64,000 nt of DNA from Chryseotalea sanaruensis (lineage in GTDB: Bacteria; Bacteroidota; Bacteroidia; Cytophagales; Cyclobacteriaceae). Location of the stretch: NCBI RefSeq assembly GCF_003990915.1, contig NZ_BHXQ01000003.1, forward strand, positions 579,475 through 643,474, in the 5' to 3' direction. This document shows, in pieces, positions 28,074 to 37,198 of this stretch. Position numbers and translations under genes: made by a program. Under the pieces are notes generated by a model. That model had not been told where the DNA came from. It saw only the letters and a program-made list of their open reading frames with translations, and did not search any database. How positions within the stretch are numbered: position 1 is the first letter of the stretch; each line of letters opens with the position of its first letter.

Positions 28074-29008
28074 GTTTCAATAGTCTGTTTAGTAAGTTCC
28101 TGAAAAATATGTTCAAGGTTTTGTTGCTCTTGTTTAAGGCTGAGCAATGATAAGTTTTTGTCTGCTGCTATTCTGAATAAAGCTGAGCGCACATCAACAC
28201 CAGGCTCACTTTCTACTCTAAACTTAATGGTGGCTTCAGCTGGTGCTGAAATTTTACGCACCATTTTTATTCCGGCAATAGTATTTAGTAATGCTTCCTC
28301 AACGTCACCCTCAAATTCGACTGTATAAATATTGCCATCTTTTTTATCGAGTAAGTCCTTCAATAGCGAGTCTGTTACAATCTCTCCCTTGTTAATAATT
28401 ACAACACGTTCGCACAAAGCCTCTACTTCCTGCATAATGTGTGTTGAAAAAATTACGGTTTTGTTATGGCTTACTTCCTTGATCAGTTTTCTTATCTCTA
28501 TTAATTGATTAGGATCCAGCCCCGAGGTTGGTTCATCTAATAATAAAACCTTAGGGTCGTGTAAAAGTGCTTGTGCCAAACCAACCCTTTGTCTATACCC
28601 TTTCGATAAAGTTTCTATTTTTTTGTTTTGCTCTTTTATCAATCCGCATTTTTCTACCATCTCCCCCACCTTCAGCTTCAGGTTCGCGCCTTTTAAACCA
28701 TGAAGACTCCCCATAAATTGCAGGTATTCATGCACAAACATGTCGAGATAGAGTGGGTTGTGTTCTGGCAGATAGCCAATTAACTTTTTTACCTCAAGGG
28801 GTTGTTCTGAAACCGAAAAGCCTGCAACATGTACAGTACCTTCAGATGGCGGAATCAATCCCGTGCTAATCTTAAAAGTAGTTGACTTGCCGGCTCCATT
28901 TGGCCCTAAAAAACCCAAAATTTCCCCCTCATTCACCGAGAAGGAGATATTGTTGAGGGCGTGTTGGGCGCCATAGATTTTAGTAAGCTGATTTACTGAG
29001 AGGGACAT
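28070..29008 (-). CDS. gldA: GldA, ABC transporter ATP-binding protein
   Basis: This 312-residue ATPase powers the Gld ABC transporter. It has Walker A GPNGAGKST (about 35-43), the ABC signature as LSKGYRQRVGLAQAL, Walker B VLLLDEPTSGLD and the H-loop in IFSTHIMQEVE, followed by a C-terminal regulatory extension of about 90 residues. It is the first gene of the gldA-gldF-gldG-DUF4340 run. Two -7-like boxes in minus-strand sense (TAGTTTTG at 29024-29031 and TAATTTTG at 29033-29040) lie just upstream, without a clear -33 TTG. Confidence 0.93.
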   Translation of the reverse strand: MSLSVNQLTKIYGAQHALNNISFSVNEGEILGFLGPNGAGKSTTFKISTGLIPPSEGTVHVAGFSVSEQPLEVKKLIGYLPEHNPLYLDMFVHEYLQFMGSLHGLKGANLKLKVGEMVEKCGLIKEQNKKIETLSKGYRQRVGLAQALLHDPKVLLLDEPTSGLDPNQLIEIRKLIKEVSHNKTVIFSTHIMQEVEALCERVVIINKGEIVTDSLLKDLLDKKDGNIYTVEFEGDVEEALLNTIAGIKMVRKISAPAEATIKFRVESEPGVDVRSALFRIAADKNLSLLSLKQEQQNLEHIFQELTKQTIET

Positions 29009-29271
29009 GGCTGTTTAAACGCACAAAACTATCAAAATTATACTGCTATACGTAAAGATAACCATGCATCAATTTTATACAGCAACAAGTTGCAAAGATG
29101 GCGGTTTAAGGATCAAATTTTAATGCCGCCTTCAAAACTAAATCACTTCAAATTTCTGTTAAATAGTGTTAAGTGAGCCCATTATTACACTCATTTTTCA
29201 TTTTTCGATTACCTTCGCACCGTATGGCCTATTTATTGCCATTAAATTAACTCGTTATTATAACCAAACTT

Positions 29272-30726
29272 ATGAAACGGTTTTTCTTTTCAGTCATTAT
29301 CGCAATTTCAACTACCGTAGCCACTTTTGCTCAAGCTCCTGCCTATAAGCTCGACTTCAAAATTGATGGGCTTAACGATACCACCTTGTTGCTGGGGCAT
29401 TACTACAGCGAAAGCACTTATGCCAAAGACACCGCCAAATCGGTGAATGGTGTTTTTAGCTTTGATGGCAAAAAAACACTTCCTCCGGGAGTTTACTTTA
29501 TTATCAAGGGTAAAATCAAGCTATTCGAGCTTTTAATTGGTAATAATCAGCAGTTTCAGATGACAACTTCCACCAAGGATTATGTTGCCAACATGAAAGT
29601 AACTGGCGATTATGATAACCAATTGTTTTTTGAAAACATGCGCTTCAATGTTGAGAGAAATATTGAGGCTGAACCATATGTTAAGGTGATGCAAGACACC
29701 ACCGCTGGTGAAGAAGCTAAGAAAACAGCACGAGAAGCACTCACTAAAATAAACGATAAAGTAATCGCTTATCAGGACGGCATCATAGCCAAATATCCTG
29801 AATCATTTACTGCCAAGCTTTTTAAGACCACCAAAAAGATTGATGTGCCAGAGCCGCCTAAACGAGCAGATGGCAGTATTGACTCTACCTTTCAGTTACG
29901 CTACTATAGAGATCACTACTTCGATAATTTCGATTTAAGTGATGAAGCGTTAATCCGCTTGCCACGAAATATTTACAAAGAAAAAGTAGACGAATACCTT
30001 GACAAGTTATTTGTGCCGGAGGCAGACACTATAACCGCGGCCATCAACAAACTTATTGCCAAGACAAAGAAGAATCAGGAGGCTTACAAATACCTGACCT
30101 GGATTTGCTTATTGAAATACCAGCAACCTAAGTATATGGGACTTGACCAGGTGTATGTTAATCTCTTCGATAAATATTTTGCATCTGGCGAAATGAATTT
30201 TTGGGTTAATGATCAGCTTAAGAAAAATTTAAAGGATCAAGCGGATCGTATTCGCTCCAGTGCTTTAGGTAAAAAATCAAATAACCTAATTCTTAAAGAT
30301 ATTAACGGCAACATGCGCTCGCTGCACAGCATGGCCAATAAGTATACAGTGCTCTTCATCTATGATCCAGATTGCGGACATTGCAAGAAAGAAACACCCA
30401 AGCTGGTCGATTTCAAAAATACTACTAAACTCGATGTCGGTGTTTACACAGTTTCAGTCGATACTTCTATGACCAAAACACAGAAGTATGTGAAAGAAAT
30501 GAAAATGGAGAAGTTTGTTAACACATGCTTCTACTACAGTGCTGTAGGACTTTATCGCGATTTATATGATGCCGAAACAACACCTACCATTTATATACTC
30601 GATAAAGAGAAAAAAATTATAGGTAGAAAAATTCCTGCTGCAGAGGAAATTGGGCCGTTCCTAGAACGATATGAGAAGTTTCAAGAAGTAAAAGCTAAAG
30701 CTGCTTCAAGCAAAACATCTCCGTAA
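29272..30726 (+). CDS. Secreted TlpA/thioredoxin-like protein with DUF4369/DUF5106-type N-terminus
   Basis: The 484-residue product has a signal peptide (about 1-20, ending TFAQ), a beta-rich N-terminal domain similar to DUF4369 (LLGHYYSESTYAKDTAK), a helical middle region of the DUF5106 kind and a C-terminal redoxin domain with the CxxC pair in DPDCGHCKKETP near residue 367. Such proteins are thought to manage disulfide or redox chemistry in the Bacteroidota periplasm. TACCTTCG at 29210-29217 is a possible -7 element, about 60 bases upstream of the start. A strong terminator follows. Confidence 0.85.
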   Translation: MKRFFFSVIIAISTTVATFAQAPAYKLDFKIDGLNDTTLLLGHYYSESTYAKDTAKSVNGVFSFDGKKTLPPGVYFIIKGKIKLFELLIGNNQQFQMTTSTKDYVANMKVTGDYDNQLFFENMRFNVERNIEAEPYVKVMQDTTAGEEAKKTAREALTKINDKVIAYQDGIIAKYPESFTAKLFKTTKKIDVPEPPKRADGSIDSTFQLRYYRDHYFDNFDLSDEALIRLPRNIYKEKVDEYLDKLFVPEADTITAAINKLIAKTKKNQEAYKYLTWICLLKYQQPKYMGLDQVYVNLFDKYFASGEMNFWVNDQLKKNLKDQADRIRSSALGKKSNNLILKDINGNMRSLHSMANKYTVLFIYDPDCGHCKKETPKLVDFKNTTKLDVGVYTVSVDTSMTKTQKYVKEMKMEKFVNTCFYYSAVGLYRDLYDAETTPTIYILDKEKKIIGRKIPAAEEIGPFLERYEKFQEVKAKAASSKTSP

Positions 30727-30751
30727 GGTTAATCTATACAAATTTAACATT

Positions 30752-30790
30752 AGCCCTACATAACTGTAATTCAGGTATGTAGGGCTTTTT
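30752..30790 (+). terminator. Intrinsic terminator after the TlpA-like gene
   Basis: AGCCCTACATA (30752-30762) pairs with TATGTAGGGCT (30776-30786), followed by TTTT. Confidence 0.9.
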
Positions 30791-30849
30791 CATTAGAATA
30801 TTAGTAATCTCCTCTCCAAACACAATTGAAGCTCAGCGGTACCCTAACA

Positions 30850-30882
30850 CCCGTTTCATCACACGAAAGTCCCGTTTCATCA
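30850..30882. promoter_or_regulatory. Two 12-bp direct repeats, candidate activator site
   Basis: CCCGTTTCATCA occurs at 30850-30861 and 30871-30882. The 21-base period equals two helical turns, so bound protein domains would lie on the same DNA face, as for LytTR-type regulators. A candidate promoter (TTG at 30899-30901, TACCCTTC at 30920-30927) lies just downstream. Confidence 0.5.
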
Positions 30883-30957
30883 TTTTTTTTCATTTTTTTT
30901 GGCTTTACATGCAACTATTTACCCTTCTAGGAGTATCTAAGAAGTAAATTGTTTTGT

Positions 30958-31425
30958 ATGGCATTCCTAGACACCCTATTCGCAAAGAAAAAACCTGCTT
31001 TAAAAGCACAATGTCCAATCACAAAAGAGAGCATTGACGCTGGTTATGGCTATATGCTGACCACAGCAGAAGTTATTTCTTCCAAAAAATATTGGGATAT
31101 GGTAATGACAGAGCCAGAGACGATGTCCTACACTGTCTCTCATTTCAAAAATCAAAGCAGCGGCACTCATATGCGCACTATCATATTCGAGAAATACTCA
31201 TCAATGGAAAAACCCTGGATGGTTTCAGATTCTTGCATGAATTTGTTTGAGGAAAGTGTAGATATGAAAGAAGCAAGAACACGTGCACAAAAATGGTGGG
31301 AAAGTCAGGGTAATTTTACTCCTGAACAATCAGGTTCTGCAAATGAAGTGCTCGACTCATCTACATTTAAAAATTGGAAAGATTATGCCGTGCTTGAGGC
31401 CGGGCGTAGTCGTGTAATTCTATAA
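30958..31425 (+). CDS. Conserved-looking protein of unknown function
   Basis: I do not recognise a family for this 155-residue protein. It has no signal peptide or membrane helix, is rich in aromatic residues and Met in its middle (KYWDMVMTEPETMSYTVSHF), and contains two separated Cys residues (in QCPITKES and SDSCMNLF). The ATG at 30958 is preferred over a TTG three codons upstream. It sits alone behind a pair of 12-bp direct repeats and before its own terminator, so it looks like a singly regulated gene. Confidence 0.75.
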   Translation: MAFLDTLFAKKKPALKAQCPITKESIDAGYGYMLTTAEVISSKKYWDMVMTEPETMSYTVSHFKNQSSGTHMRTIIFEKYSSMEKPWMVSDSCMNLFEESVDMKEARTRAQKWWESQGNFTPEQSGSANEVLDSSTFKNWKDYAVLEAGRSRVIL

Positions 31426-31454
31426 GATACCTTTCATAGGTTTAGGTTTGAATG

Positions 31455-31490
31455 ACCCTTTCTGCAGACGGTACGAAAGGGTTTTTCTTT
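31455..31490 (+). terminator. Intrinsic terminator after the unknown gene
   Basis: ACCCTTTC (31455-31462) pairs with GAAAGGGT (31475-31482) and is followed by a T-rich run. Confidence 0.85.
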
Positions 31491-31534
31491 TTGATACAGG
31501 AGATAAATGATACCTTTAAGCAAACCTATGCAAC

Positions 31535-32815
31535 TTGAAAGCAGTTTCTCCAATTACACAATGGCTTAGTAGAACAAACGGCTTTTGGTTTTCATGCTAC
31601 ACCGCAATTACTGCTTTTTGCTTATACACCTGCATTTTTGCCTTACGTAAAACTTTTGGTGTAGCAACATACGAAGATAATGTTGTCGCTGGTGTTGACT
31701 TTAAAGTGTGGATGGTCATATTCCAACTGATAGGCTATATGCTCTCCAAGTTCATCGGCATAAAAGTCGTATCTGAACTAGGGGCACATGCACGCGCAAA
31801 GGGCATTTTAATTATGGTAAGTATTGCCGGAATTTCCTGGTTATTCTTCGCCATCACACCTACACCCTATAATTTAATTTTTCTTTTCTTCAATGGTTTA
31901 CCACTCGGCATGGTGTGGGGTATGGTCTTTGGCTATTTAGAAGGTCGCAAGTTTACTGAAGTACTTGGTGCAAGCTTATCAGTCAGTTTCATTTTCTCAT
32001 CAGGCTTTGCGAAAACAGTTGGTGGATTAATTCTTCAGGCTGGCATTTCTGAATTTTGGATGCCCTTTGTATCAGTCTGTATATTCTTTATTCCATTGCT
32101 TGTATTTCTCTGGTTGCTCAATAAAATTCCACCGCCTACAGCAGAAGACGAAGCACTTCGCACCAAGCGGGCACCTATGTCGCGACAAGAGAGAATTCGC
32201 TTTGCAATAACTTTTCTCCCCGGCCTAATCTTATTGATTCTGGCATATACCCTTCTAACGGTGTATCGCGATTTTCGAGATAATTTCTCTTCCGAAATAT
32301 GGATATCACTCGGCTATGGCGACAAACCATCCATTTTTAGTTCTACAGAAATACCTGTAACCATTGTTGTGCTTATTGTCATTGCTAGTCTAATGGTGAT
32401 CAAAAACAATTACAAAGCACTTATCGTCAATCATATTATAGTTCTTATTGGTTTTATTACTGTTGGATTAAGTACTTATGCCTTTCAGGAAAAATGGATT
32501 AATGCGCCAACATGGATGGTATTGATTGGTATGGGCTTGTACTTCGGTTACATTCAATTTAACAGTATATTTTTTGACAGGCTAATAGCAACCTTTAAAT
32601 ATGTAAGTACTGTTGGATTCTTAATCTACCTGGCCGATTCAATTGGCTATCTGGGAAGTGCTTCAGTACTCTTTTACAGGGAGTTTGGACAGAAACAATT
32701 AAGCTGGCTTGAATTTTTTATGGCAGGCGGCTATTTCGTTTCGGTTGCGGGCAGCTTACTTATCATCCTGTCACTTTTCTATTTCAGAAACAAGTTTAAA
32801 AGTCTTCAAACTTGA
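31535..32815 (+). CDS. DUF5690 family multi-spanning membrane protein (MFS-like)
   Basis: The 426-residue product has about 12 hydrophobic helices and the overall look of a major-facilitator transporter. It contains FALRKTFGVATYEDN, ending the first helix, and QLIGYMLSKFIGIKVVSELG, both characteristic of DUF5690. The substrate is unknown. The start appears to be TTG at 31535, since the next in-frame Met is near residue 60 and would delete the first helix. An out-of-frame ATG at 31528 opens a 13-codon ORF overlapping this start. TACCTTTA at 31511-31518 with TTG at 31491-31493 (17-base spacer) is a plausible promoter. Confidence 0.82.
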   Translation: MKAVSPITQWLSRTNGFWFSCYTAITAFCLYTCIFALRKTFGVATYEDNVVAGVDFKVWMVIFQLIGYMLSKFIGIKVVSELGAHARAKGILIMVSIAGISWLFFAITPTPYNLIFLFFNGLPLGMVWGMVFGYLEGRKFTEVLGASLSVSFIFSSGFAKTVGGLILQAGISEFWMPFVSVCIFFIPLLVFLWLLNKIPPPTAEDEALRTKRAPMSRQERIRFAITFLPGLILLILAYTLLTVYRDFRDNFSSEIWISLGYGDKPSIFSSTEIPVTIVVLIVIASLMVIKNNYKALIVNHIIVLIGFITVGLSTYAFQEKWINAPTWMVLIGMGLYFGYIQFNSIFFDRLIATFKYVSTVGFLIYLADSIGYLGSASVLFYREFGQKQLSWLEFFMAGGYFVSVAGSLLIILSLFYFRNKFKSLQT

Positions 32816-33018
32816 GTTTGTTAGACCTCAATCTAAGCTAGAGCCAATAAGCACACCATTTGGACTAAATTTTAATGCCTTAAAAGTAAGGTATAGATAA
32901 CTTTATAGATAAGTTGGTAACCGTATAAAAAAAAAGCAGCAGCGCTGATTTCACCAACCAGTTATCAATCAGCTTTAACTAAAAAGAGTATGCCAGAAAC
33001 TCATTCTCAACAGTAATT

Positions 33019-35229
33019 GTGAATATATTAAAAACTATATTCTTATTAATAGTGATATGTCAAGCCCAAGAGGTTATAGGGCAAAACGAATCTAGGCAGA
33101 TAGTTATTAAAACAGGTGAAGAAAAATATGCCATTGAAGATTATAGCAAATTTTACTTTGACGATTACTCAAAAATGGATGCTATTCAAGCCTTTGATAA
33201 ATATAGGGCTTATGATTTTAAGCAACTAACCACAGAAAATCTAAATTTCACCCATAGTATTGGAACAGTTTGGCTAGCTATAGAAATCGAAAATACGACA
33301 AATTCATCTTTATATCTAAACTTCAGAAATTTCTTTCTTCAAAAAATTACTGTTTATACAAAAGTAAATAATCAAATACAATCAAGTAAGGTAACAGGTG
33401 CTTCCCTCCCCTTCCACACAAAAGATTTTCGCTCGGGTGGCTATATCATTGAAATTCCCAGCTCCAATATTACAGGAAAACACCTTGTAATGTGTGCCAT
33501 TAAAATAGATGAAAGTGCTCCTACATTTGTACGAGGGGAGCTTGGTGATTTAAAATCAGTTCTAAATTATAATAGATTTCATGAGTCATTAACAATGACC
33601 ATACTTGGCATATTACTTGTCATGCTTTTTTACAATGCAAGTTTATTTACTGTTACCAGAGACAGACTCTATTTCTACTATAGCGGATATTTAACTTCTT
33701 CTATTTTAATAGTGGCCTGGTTTAATGGGTTATTGTTCGAATGGTTTTGGCCTAATAATCCGAATTATAACAAATACCCGTGGCCAATGGCGATTTATTT
33801 TATCACCCAATTGGTGTTTATTAGCCAAATGCTTCGAATAAATACTTTTCTGCCAAAGGTTAGAAAGATATGTATGAGCTTTATAAGCATAAGTCTGATT
33901 ATACTGATCACCTCATTTACAAATATTACGTTGAGCTCAATTTTAATCTTCAGTTTTGCGATAATTCTTCCCTTGTATTATGTATTCCTAATCTTAAGAC
34001 TAGCAAAACTAAAGGAGAAAATAATCTATATCTTCTTACTAGGATGGACCCCTATGCTTATTGTTACTGTGTTTAACTCAATAATGACAGTTGGTTTTAT
34101 TAAATACACAGAAATTTTTGGTTTGCATGGTGTAGAAGTTTGTCTTGCATGGGAGGTTGTCATTTTTTCGCTTGCGCTTGGCTATCGCTATAATTTAATT
34201 AAGCAACAAATCATTTCAGTTCAGGATGAAAATCTAAATATTATTGAGAATCAAAAATTAATATTAGAACAAATGGTATCAGAGCGCACCGAAGAGATAC
34301 TTGCACAAAATGAGGCACTAATAAAAAACCAGGATCAGATACAGATACAAAATGAAAGACTTGAATCTCAAAACAGGGCATATGAAAAACTAAGGGAGTT
34401 GGTCCTAAGACAAAATCAAAATCTGGAGTCAGCAGTAAACAAACGAACTATTGAACTTGCTGATTCAAATCAAGAATTAAAAAATAATTTAAGAAAAATT
34501 GAAAGATTCAATTTCATCGCTGCGCATAATCTTAGAGGGCCAGTTGCCAGAATTTTAGGTCTATGCATGCTTGTAGAAAAGGAAGAACCAATTAAAGATA
34601 GCATCAATTATGAGATTATTGAAAAACTTAAATACTCAACTAGAGAGCTTGATATTATAATTCATGATCTTATCCTTGTGTTAGATATACAATCACAAAA
34701 TGACAAAAATTACAAAAGAATTAATCCTGAGGAGTCAATTCAAAAAATACTTAAACAGTTCCAGAATGAATTAAAGAAAGAAAATTTTATCCTTGAATTC
34801 AATATTTCTGCAGAAACAATAAATGTAATACCTGAATATTTTGATAATATATTTATTAATTTGATTTCAAATTCCTTAAAATACAGGAGTTTTGATACGG
34901 ACAATAAAATCTCTATTACCATAGAAAAAAATGAAAATAATGTTGTAATTAATTATAAGGATAAAGGCGTTGGTTTTGAAAGCGCTAATTATGAAGATAA
35001 GATTTTTGAGCCATTTCAAAAGTTTCACTCAAACTCAGATGGCAAAGGATTAGGATTGTTCCTTATTAAAAGTCAAATAAGAGCAATGGGTGGTGAAATT
35101 AATCTACGGAGTAAGCCGAATATGGGGATAAATATTACTATTCAATTACCTGATATAAAAAATCCCAAAAAGAATTCAGGCCACGTGTTTAAAACTGACG
35201 ATCAACTCAACAAGATTGAAAATGAATAG
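33019..35229 (+). CDS. 7TM-DISM sensor histidine kinase
   Basis: The 736-residue product has a signal peptide (about 1-21), a 7TMR-DISMED2 extracytoplasmic domain, a seven-helix 7TMR-DISM membrane domain (about 190-395), a long coiled coil (about 400-495), a dimerisation domain and a HATPase domain (about 590-720). The H-box is HNLRGPVARILGL (His near residue 503), the N-box is NLISNSLKYR, and G-box elements are DKGVGF and GKGLGLFLIK. These kinases sense carbohydrate or other ligands. No response regulator is adjacent. GTG at 33019 is the start because the next Met would remove the signal peptide. The gene is visibly more AT-rich than its neighbours. Confidence 0.9.
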   Translation: MNILKTIFLLIVICQAQEVIGQNESRQIVIKTGEEKYAIEDYSKFYFDDYSKMDAIQAFDKYRAYDFKQLTTENLNFTHSIGTVWLAIEIENTTNSSLYLNFRNFFLQKITVYTKVNNQIQSSKVTGASLPFHTKDFRSGGYIIEIPSSNITGKHLVMCAIKIDESAPTFVRGELGDLKSVLNYNRFHESLTMTILGILLVMLFYNASLFTVTRDRLYFYYSGYLTSSILIVAWFNGLLFEWFWPNNPNYNKYPWPMAIYFITQLVFISQMLRINTFLPKVRKICMSFISISLIILITSFTNITLSSILIFSFAIILPLYYVFLILRLAKLKEKIIYIFLLGWTPMLIVTVFNSIMTVGFIKYTEIFGLHGVEVCLAWEVVIFSLALGYRYNLIKQQIISVQDENLNIIENQKLILEQMVSERTEEILAQNEALIKNQDQIQIQNERLESQNRAYEKLRELVLRQNQNLESAVNKRTIELADSNQELKNNLRKIERFNFIAAHNLRGPVARILGLCMLVEKEEPIKDSINYEIIEKLKYSTRELDIIIHDLILVLDIQSQNDKNYKRINPEESIQKILKQFQNELKKENFILEFNISAETINVIPEYFDNIFINLISNSLKYRSFDTDNKISITIEKNENNVVINYKDKGVGFESANYEDKIFEPFQKFHSNSDGKGLGLFLIKSQIRAMGGEINLRSKPNMGINITIQLPDIKNPKKNSGHVFKTDDQLNKIENE

Positions 35230-35424
35230 TCTTCTTTAAAATAGTCTCCTCCATTTCAAATCCACCAATTACACTATTCTCTATTTTTATAATTGGCACA
35301 ATAAGCATAAACTATAAAAATGTTTTTTTCAACAATTCCATTTTTGTTTGTTACTTACTTGACAATCCAATATCATAAAGAGAATAGTTAACAAGAGTGT
35401 AAATTAATCAAAATCATAATTCTA
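35230..35424. other. AT-rich intergenic region without recognisable features
   Basis: I see no gene, terminator or consensus promoter between the histidine kinase and the ATP-PPase. Confidence 0.4.
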
Positions 35425-36165
35425 TTGAAAGAAAGAATAATTTTTAACTGGAGTGGTGGCAAAGACTCCGCTTTAGCTTTGCATAAAATACTGCTATCAG
35501 AGAAGTATGAAGTGATGTGTTTGTTGACCAGTGTTAGTGCACAATATCAGAGAGTTTCCATGCATGGTGTCAGGGTTGATTTATTAGAAGCTCAGGCCAA
35601 AAGTATTGGCTTACCCTTATTCAAAATTGAAATTCCCGATATGCCTACCATACAGGTTTATGAAGAAGCCATGAGAAATATTTTAATTGATTTAAAAAAC
35701 AAAGGTGCCAACATTTCTGTATTTGGTGATATATTTTTAGAAGACCTGAGAAAATACAGAGAAGATAAACTCTCTGAATTAAATATGACTGGATATTTCC
35801 CCTTGTGGAAAATATCCACTAAAGAACTTATTCATGAATTTATTGATGCTGGATTTAAAACCATTACTGTTTGTGTCAATGACAAGTACTTGGATAAAAG
35901 TTTTGTTGGCCGCATCATTGATTCTGATTTCATAAAAGATTTACCTCCTCATGTTGACCCTTGTGGGGAAAATGGTGAATTTCACACTTTTGTATTCGAT
36001 GGCCCCATCTTTAAAACACCTATTTCATTCGAGAAGGGGGAGATCGTTTACCGGAAATATACTTCTTCAGTTCAAATTAAAGATTCGAACGATGAAGATA
36101 TTGATTATAAAAACCATGCAGATAATCCCTTTGACAATGGCTTTTGGTATTGCGATCTGTTGTGA
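35425..36165 (+). CDS. Adenine nucleotide alpha-hydrolase (Dph6-like ATP pyrophosphatase)
   Basis: The 246-residue product has the PP-loop SGGKDSALALHK at about 10-21, the mark of N-type ATP pyrophosphatases, and the DUF71/Dph6-like features VSMHGVRVDLLEAQA and DPCGENGEFHTFVFDGP. Eukaryotic Dph6 adds ammonia to diphthine on EF2; bacteria have no diphthamide, so the substrate here is unknown and the diphthine label is only a family name. The start is a TTG at 35425. A hairpin at 36216-36252 may end its transcript. Confidence 0.85.
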   Translation: MKERIIFNWSGGKDSALALHKILLSEKYEVMCLLTSVSAQYQRVSMHGVRVDLLEAQAKSIGLPLFKIEIPDMPTIQVYEEAMRNILIDLKNKGANISVFGDIFLEDLRKYREDKLSELNMTGYFPLWKISTKELIHEFIDAGFKTITVCVNDKYLDKSFVGRIIDSDFIKDLPPHVDPCGENGEFHTFVFDGPIFKTPISFEKGEIVYRKYTSSVQIKDSNDEDIDYKNHADNPFDNGFWYCDLL

Positions 36166-36215
36166 GTTACACTATCTCATCTTCAAAAAAGTATTAGCTT
36201 AAATATCATTGTAAA

Positions 36216-36252
36216 ATCAAAAACAATAACCTAAGTTAATATTGGTTTTGAT
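36216..36252. terminator. Possible weak terminator hairpin
   Basis: ATCAAAAACAAT (36216-36227) pairs with 36241-36252 at 11 of 12 positions around a 13-base loop. The stem is AT-rich and lacks a strong T-tract. Confidence 0.4.
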
Positions 36253-36350
36253 TAACAGTTGAAAATTAATTCTTTTACCTGGCCTCACTTTCAAGCCTAC
36301 TATTCCCACTCAAATCGTGGTAATTCAATCTTAAAATTTTACAATAAAAT

Positions 36351-36397
36351 TTGCGTAGTTAAATGACTACGCATATATTTGTAGTCAAATAGCTACA
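36351..36397 (+). promoter_or_regulatory. Promoter with two palindromic operators for the ArsR gene
   Basis: TTG at 36351-36353 and TATATTTG at 36374-36381 form a promoter with a 20-base spacer. TGCGTAGT/ACTACGCA (36352-36373) fills the spacer. TGTAG/CTACA (36380-36397) covers the start-site region, 26 bases away. This layout suggests repression by the encoded ArsR protein. Confidence 0.7.
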
Positions 36398-36399
36398 CA

Positions 36400-36723
36400 A
36401 TGAATTTACGCAGAGATGTTTTTCAAGCCATTGCAGACCCCACCAGAAGGGCAATTTTGCTACTATTAGCCACTTCGCACTCCATGACAGCTGGTGCTAT
36501 TGCATCAAACTTCGACACGGCCCGACCTACGGTTTCAAAACACTTGCAAATACTTACTGAATGCTCATTACTTAAACAGGAGCAGAATGGCAGAGAAATC
36601 TATTACCATATTAATGCAAAAAAAATGAAAGAGGTGGCAGATTTTATTGAGCCATTCCGCAACATGTGGGAAGAGCGCTTTAACAAGTTAGAAAGCATTA
36701 TGAAAAAATATAAAAGCAAATAA
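36400..36723 (+). CDS. ArsR-family transcriptional regulator
   Basis: The 107-residue product is a single winged-helix domain with the recognition segment [13 protein letters not shown] (about 46-58) and a typical opening, [17 protein letters not shown]. No metal-binding Cys pair (CxC) of classical ArsR metal sensors is seen, which fits the group paired with SRPBCC (AHSA1-like) genes. Two palindromes overlap its promoter, so autorepression is likely. The next gene starts two bases after its stop, and the SRPBCC, DoxX, SRPBCC and DUF4256 genes follow as one apparent operon. Confidence 0.93.
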   Translation: MNLRRDVFQAIADPTRRAILLLLATSHSMTAGAIASNFDTARPTVSKHLQILTECSLLKQEQNGREIYYHINAKKMKEVADFIEPFRNMWEERFNKLESIMKKYKSK

Positions 36724-36724
36724 A

Positions 36725-37192
36725 ATGGAAGCAAAAACAAAAGTCCATGCCGAAGACGGCAAACAGGAAATAGTTATTACCAGAGAATTTGATTTACCAT
36801 TGGCTTTACTTTTTAAAGCCTATGTTGAGGCAGATATTGTTGAGCAATGGATGGGAACAAAAGTGTTGAAGTTGGAAAATAAAAAACACGGCAGCTGGCA
36901 GTTTGAAACGTCTGATCCAAAGGGAAATGTGGTATTTAAAGCAAATGGTACTATCCATGATTTTATTCCCGAGCGCCAGATTATCCGGACTTTCCAAATC
37001 GAAAATACAGGCTTTGATGCACAGCTGGAATTTCTTGACTTTGAAGCGCTCACAGCCGACACAAGCAAACTAACTATGCAGATCATTTATCGATCAGTAG
37101 CGCTTAGGGATCAAATGCTTAAGCTGCCTTTTGCACAAGGTCTTAACATGGCACACAACCGACTTCAAGACATTGTAACAAAATTAAAATAA
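36725..37192 (+). CDS. SRPBCC (AHSA1-like) domain protein
   Basis: The 155-residue product is a single START/Bet v 1-like domain of the AHSA1 group. Its opening IVITREFDLPLALLFKAYVE and the following VEQWMG and FIPERQIIRTFQ segments are characteristic. Such domains bind hydrophobic ligands in a deep cavity; the ligand is unknown. It is commonly co-encoded with an ArsR regulator, as here (two-base gap). A second, different SRPBCC gene lies at 37600. Confidence 0.9.
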   Translation: MEAKTKVHAEDGKQEIVITREFDLPLALLFKAYVEADIVEQWMGTKVLKLENKKHGSWQFETSDPKGNVVFKANGTIHDFIPERQIIRTFQIENTGFDAQLEFLDFEALTADTSKLTMQIIYRSVALRDQMLKLPFAQGLNMAHNRLQDIVTKLK

Positions 37193-37198
37193 CTCACC

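Noticed and set aside
24730..29008. Proof that the organism glides
   Set aside because: gldA, gldF and gldG also occur in non-motile Bacteroidota, and the core gliding genes are not in the window.
30891..30900. Frameshift or phase-variation tract in the T-rich run
   Set aside because: The run lies upstream of the gene and not in a coding frame; its two ten-base units fit a promoter spacer at least as well.
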